Of a DNA stretch of 14,895 nt, positions 12,326-14,895 are shown one piece after another. The stretch spans positions 1 to 14,895 of the forward strand of contig QHOM01000124.1 of assembly GCA_003218785.1 (NCBI GenBank), written 5' to 3'. Under the pieces are notes generated by a model, which ran no database searches, had not been told where the DNA came from, and was given only the letters and a program-made list of their open reading frames with translations. Position 1 is the first letter of the stretch. The number at the start of each line of letters is the position of its first letter. Made by a program: the position numbers and the translations under genes. Source of the DNA: Verrucomicrobiota bacterium. GTDB lineage: Bacteria; Verrucomicrobiota; Verrucomicrobiia; Chthoniobacterales; UBA10450.

Positions 12326-14287
12326 ATGAAAAGCTTCTTTGAAAATTTCTTCGGCAGGAAGCGCGAGCCGCCGGAGATTCAAAACCCTGCAGGGCGGAAA
12401 TATCGAAACGTGCAGGCTAGAGTGGAACCAAAATTCTACAAGACGGGCGATGTCATCGGCAGGAAATACGAAATTAACCGAGTTTTGGGGCAAGGCGGCT
12501 TCGGGGTTGTTTACCTCGCATTCAACCGCGTAACGGAAAGCGCATGTGCTCTGAAGACGATCAGGGACGAATTGCTGACCGACGGAGCGGGGCTTGAGGC
12601 ATTCAAAAAGGAAGCTCTCTTGTGGGTGAACCTCGACAGACACCCGTTCATCCTGCCTGCAAGGTGGGTCGAGAAGGTCTACAGTCGATTGTTCGTTGAG
12701 ATGGATTACGTCGCTCCAGACGCACGTGGGCGGGTGAACTTAGCTGACCATCTCGATTACGCGGGCTGCCCGCTCGAAACCGCCCAGAGCCTCAAGTGGG
12801 CGGTCCAGTTTTGTGTTGGCATGGAACACATCCAGGGGTGCGGCATCGAGTTCCACGGCGACATTAAGCCTACCAACATTCTCATCACTCAAGATGGGAC
12901 GCTTAAGATCAGTGACTTTGGATTGGCACAGGCAGCCGAAGCGGCTTGGGTTGCGGGACGTGTTAAACCTGCCTCTGCGTGGCGAAGAGACGAAGAGACT
13001 ATTGGTTTCAGTTTGGTAGAGAGGGACGGAAAGCTAAGATGCGGAACTCCAGGCTACATGCCACCGGAGGTGTATCGGGGTGAGCAGGCGGACGTCCGCA
13101 GCGACATTTACAGCTTCGGTCTTGTGCTGTGGCAAATGGCAGCAGGAAGCCCTGTGCCACCCTTCTGGGTGCCGTATCAGGGAAATCTGGAAGACTACCT
13201 GCGCGGCATCTACAAGCGCCAGATGACTTGTCGCCTGCCACGGGTGGGCGGTTTTTTGCGCTCTGTCATTGAGCGATGTCTGCGTCCAAAGCCGGCAGAA
13301 CGGTTCGGCAGCTTCGCGGAATTGCGGGCGGAACTGGAGCCAATACTGGAACGCACGACAGGAAAGAAGCTTGAGTCTCCGCAGGTTGGGGAGAAAACGG
13401 CAGGATTCTGGATCCACAAGGGCAGCTCTCTCGCCAATCTCGGTCGGCAGGAAGCGGCAATGAAGTGTCTCGACCGCGCGCTGGCGATTGATCCGCGAAA
13501 TCTTATAGCTTGGAGCAACAAGGGCACCGTACTCATCCAGCTCGGACGACTCGCGGAGGCGATTTCTTGTTTCGACAAGGTGCTGACGATTGACCCGCGA
13601 GACGCGATAGCTTGGAACGAAAAGGGCCGTGCGCTCGCTAAGCTCAATCGCGGTGAAGAGGCAATTAGCTGCCACGACCAAGCACTGGCGATTAACCAGC
13701 GAGACCACCTAGCTTGGAACAACAAGGGGCACGCGCTGGCTGGCCTCCTCGGGCGATTTGAAGACGGGATAAGTTGTTATGACCAAGCGTTGGCGATTGA
13801 GTCACAAGACGCGGTGGCTTGGTACAACAAGGGTGCTACGCTCGCTCAACTCAAACGGCACGAGGAGGCGATTGGGTGCTACGACCGGGCGCTGGCGCTT
13901 GACCCCGAAAACGCGTTCGCGTGGAACAACAAGGGCACTACACTCACTCAACTCAAACGGCATGAGGAGGCGATTGGGTGCTACGACCGGGCGCTGGCCG
14001 TTGATCCGCGAGACACGTTCGCGTGGACCAACAAGGGCATCGAGCTCCATGCGTTGGGTCGGCGGGAGGAAGCGATTAGCTGTTACTGCAGTGCACTCGC
14101 GATTGACCAGCGACATACGCTGGCTTGGTTGAACAAGGCATATTCAGAGGATGCTTTGGGGCGGAAACGTGAAGCGGCAGTGAGCTATCGCAAGTTTATC
14201 GAGCTCGCCCCTCCTCAGTATTCGCATCACATTGCGCGTGCTCGGCAACGGGTTGTTGAGTTGGAATCGCGATCTCGCGCGCGATAA
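12326..14287 (+). CDS. Soluble Ser/Thr protein kinase with C-terminal TPR array
   Basis: 653 aa from ATG 12326, preceded by CAGGAAA. The Hanks-type kinase domain (about 47-340) has glycine loop GQGGFGVVY (55-63), ATP Lys77 in ALKTI, helix-C Glu96, catalytic loop HGDIKPTNIL (177-186, Asp179 and Asn184), DFG at 197-199, and GTPGYMPPE (240-248). HGD replaces HRD, so it is a non-RD kinase. About 40 residues separate DFG from GTPGY, a long activation segment. Residues 357-630 form about eight TPRs of 34 aa with the pattern AW.NKG..L..L.R.EEAI.CYDRALAIDPRD. No transmembrane helix is seen, so it is probably cytosolic. The TPRs probably bind a partner or substrate, for which the 200-aa neighbour is the obvious candidate. 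A LexA-like palindrome lies just upstream. The kinase residues needed for catalysis are all present. Confidence 0.92.
   Translation: MKSFFENFFGRKREPPEIQNPAGRKYRNVQARVEPKFYKTGDVIGRKYEINRVLGQGGFGVVYLAFNRVTESACALKTIRDELLTDGAGLEAFKKEALLWVNLDRHPFILPARWVEKVYSRLFVEMDYVAPDARGRVNLADHLDYAGCPLETAQSLKWAVQFCVGMEHIQGCGIEFHGDIKPTNILITQDGTLKISDFGLAQAAEAAWVAGRVKPASAWRRDEETIGFSLVERDGKLRCGTPGYMPPEVYRGEQADVRSDIYSFGLVLWQMAAGSPVPPFWVPYQGNLEDYLRGIYKRQMTCRLPRVGGFLRSVIERCLRPKPAERFGSFAELRAELEPILERTTGKKLESPQVGEKTAGFWIHKGSSLANLGRQEAAMKCLDRALAIDPRNLIAWSNKGTVLIQLGRLAEAISCFDKVLTIDPRDAIAWNEKGRALAKLNRGEEAISCHDQALAINQRDHLAWNNKGHALAGLLGRFEDGISCYDQALAIESQDAVAWYNKGATLAQLKRHEEAIGCYDRALALDPENAFAWNNKGTTLTQLKRHEEAIGCYDRALAVDPRDTFAWTNKGIELHALGRREEAISCYCSALAIDQRHTLAWLNKAYSEDALGRKREAAVSYRKFIELAPPQYSHHIARARQRVVELESRSRAR
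13845..14050 (+). repeat. Near-identical 102-bp direct repeats within the TPR array
   Basis: Two consecutive TPR units repeat with a period of exactly 102 bp (34 codons). CTCAACTCAAACGGC begins at 13845 and again at 13947, and the following about 35 bp (GAGGAGGCGATTGGGTGCTA, then CGACCGGGCGCTGGC) are the same. Other units in the array are more diverged at the DNA level, which points to a recent duplication or gene conversion of this unit. Confidence 0.75.
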
Positions 14288-14336
14288 GCCCATTTTTGTT
14301 GGTATTTCTGACTTATTGCAATGGAGGGGGGCGAAG

Positions 14337-14527
14337 AAATCACGTTGCCAGCTTCATCGTAAACGCAAATTACAGCATCGTGTGAACGACTATAAAATTT
14401 CGCCGTAGCCAATCGCATTGCTGACGGCGCTTGGCTCACCGTATTACAGCCGACCGAACGGCAGTGCATCGGAAATCAGATTGAGACCGCGATGATCGGA
14501 TCGGGGCCGGACTTCGCAAACGTGCAT
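14337..14527 (-). pseudogene. Decayed small conserved-type gene (stop, frameshift, lost 3' end)
   Basis: From ATG 14527, 10 bp after the preceding stop, the minus strand reads MHVCEVRPRSDHRGLNLISD, then ALPFGRL and TAA (14446-14444). The same frame continues as YGEPSAVSNAIGY. After a one-base shift near 14403 it goes on as AKFYSRSHDAVICVYDEAGN and then VI. The pieces join into one plausible small protein in which the stop would replace a Trp codon (FGRL-W-YGEP). I recall an orphan family of this kind ending in '...VIETHEHKGDF', but cannot confirm it. Here sequence after VI (about 14337) no longer fits, suggesting the 3' end was replaced, about 50 bp beyond the convergent kinase stop. Function is unknown. 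Confidence 0.6.
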
Positions 14528-14537
14528 GGAATGGTGG

Positions 14538-14895
14538 TTAGGCGTCAACAAAGCGAAGTATGGCATCAAGTGACTCAATAATGCGCTGCTTCCCTGTCTC
14601 GCCATCGTCTGCTTGTGCTCCTGTAAAACCGGCGGCAGTGGATACCCCAATTTATCAAACTCTGCGCGTCGCTCGCGAGGGAAATCATCCGCGATGGTAG
14701 CGGCAGCGTGGCGCAGGTTCGGAACCTTATTCTGGTAGAATGCAGCAAAAGTGTGGGGCGGATGATACCGATCGGCGGCTTCGGATCTGAACTGAACAAC
14801 AAAAGAATGGAAATCGCGCTTTCGATTGCGGCGTCTGCTCTCTCGCTCGCGACTAAGCGTGAACCGGTGAGTAGCGAAACTGGCAATGAGACCAC
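14538..14895 (-). pseudogene. Frameshifted hypothetical protein, C-terminal part (runs off right edge)
   Basis: The minus strand is open from the right edge and reads SFATHRFTLSRERESRRRNR, KRDFHSFVVQFRSEAADRYH, then a helical region ending DDFPRERRAEFDKL. At a G run (CCCC at 14645-14648 on the plus strand) the sensible reading moves by one base. It then continues as VSTAAGFTGAQADDGETGKQ and RIIESLDAILRFVDA, with TAA at 14540-14538. A single missing G restores one continuous frame. The Arg-rich cytoplasmic stretch followed by a conserved helical body and an 'FTG...LDAILRFVD' end resembles a family of single-pass membrane proteins common in Verrucomicrobia; this is recalled, not searched. The shift may be real decay or a homopolymer sequencing error. 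The gene's 5' end is outside the window. Confidence 0.6.

Noticed and set aside
13390..14220. Regular repeats considered as a CRISPR-like or intergenic tandem repeat
   Set aside because: The period is 102 bp, in frame, and encodes TPR units of the kinase protein; there are no spacers.
14575..14895. A 106-codon minus-strand frame starting at the right edge
   Set aside because: Ser/Leu/Arg-rich shadow. The two adjacent frames join into a better protein with a single-base shift, so that reading was kept.

Overview
The window looks like a chromosomal segment from a soil-type member of the Verrucomicrobiota, probably near the Spartobacteria/Chthoniobacterales. This is inferred from the protein families, from the dispersed intergenic repeats resembling 'cacagat...acacggat', and from a perfect match to the published verrucomicrobial LexA box. 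No marker gene fixes the taxonomy.

Left part (1-6429). The 3' end of a plus-strand TPR gene meets a minus-strand gene block tail to tail with no spacer. In transcription order the block runs: ACT-domain protein (6348-5911), membrane-anchored TPR protein (5848-4694), secreted protein of unknown function (4555-3647), N-acetylmuramoyl-L-alanine amidase (3647-2909), bifunctional NAD(P)H-hydrate repair enzyme nnr (2908-1325) and an M50 site-2-type protease (1248-376). Several junctions overlap or abut (TAATG at 3647, TGA-TTG at 2909), so much of it is probably one operon. The amidase is broken: its signal peptide and its catalytic domain are in different frames, and the segment that should carry the first zinc ligands is missing.

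Middle (6430-11341). A divergent intergenic region holds a 28-bp imperfect dyad and an AT-rich repeat that also occurs in front of the M50 gene. After it come lysS (plus), a dodecin gene (minus) and glgB (plus). The dodecin gene is flanked on both sides by copies of a roughly 95-100 nt minus-strand element. Each copy has a 5' hairpin, a linker and a terminator hairpin with a U tract. The terminator loops are conserved and the stems differ by a compensated base pair. I read them as two paralogous small RNAs or as a duplicated 3'-UTR element. Two copies of another inverted-repeat element lie between dodecin and glgB.

Right part (11342-14895). This looks like an accessory island. It holds a small uncertain ORF, a 200-aa protein with features suggesting an ADP-ribosyltransferase-like fold, and a soluble Ser/Thr protein kinase with an HGD catalytic loop fused to about eight TPRs. 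Between the 200-aa gene and the kinase sits a perfect palindrome containing TGTTC-N4-GAACA, the LexA consensus described for Verrucomicrobia, so the kinase may be induced by DNA damage. Beyond the kinase, on the minus strand, are two decaying genes: one with a frameshift in a G run, and one small gene with an internal stop, a frameshift and a lost 3' end. They may mark the edge of the inserted cassette.
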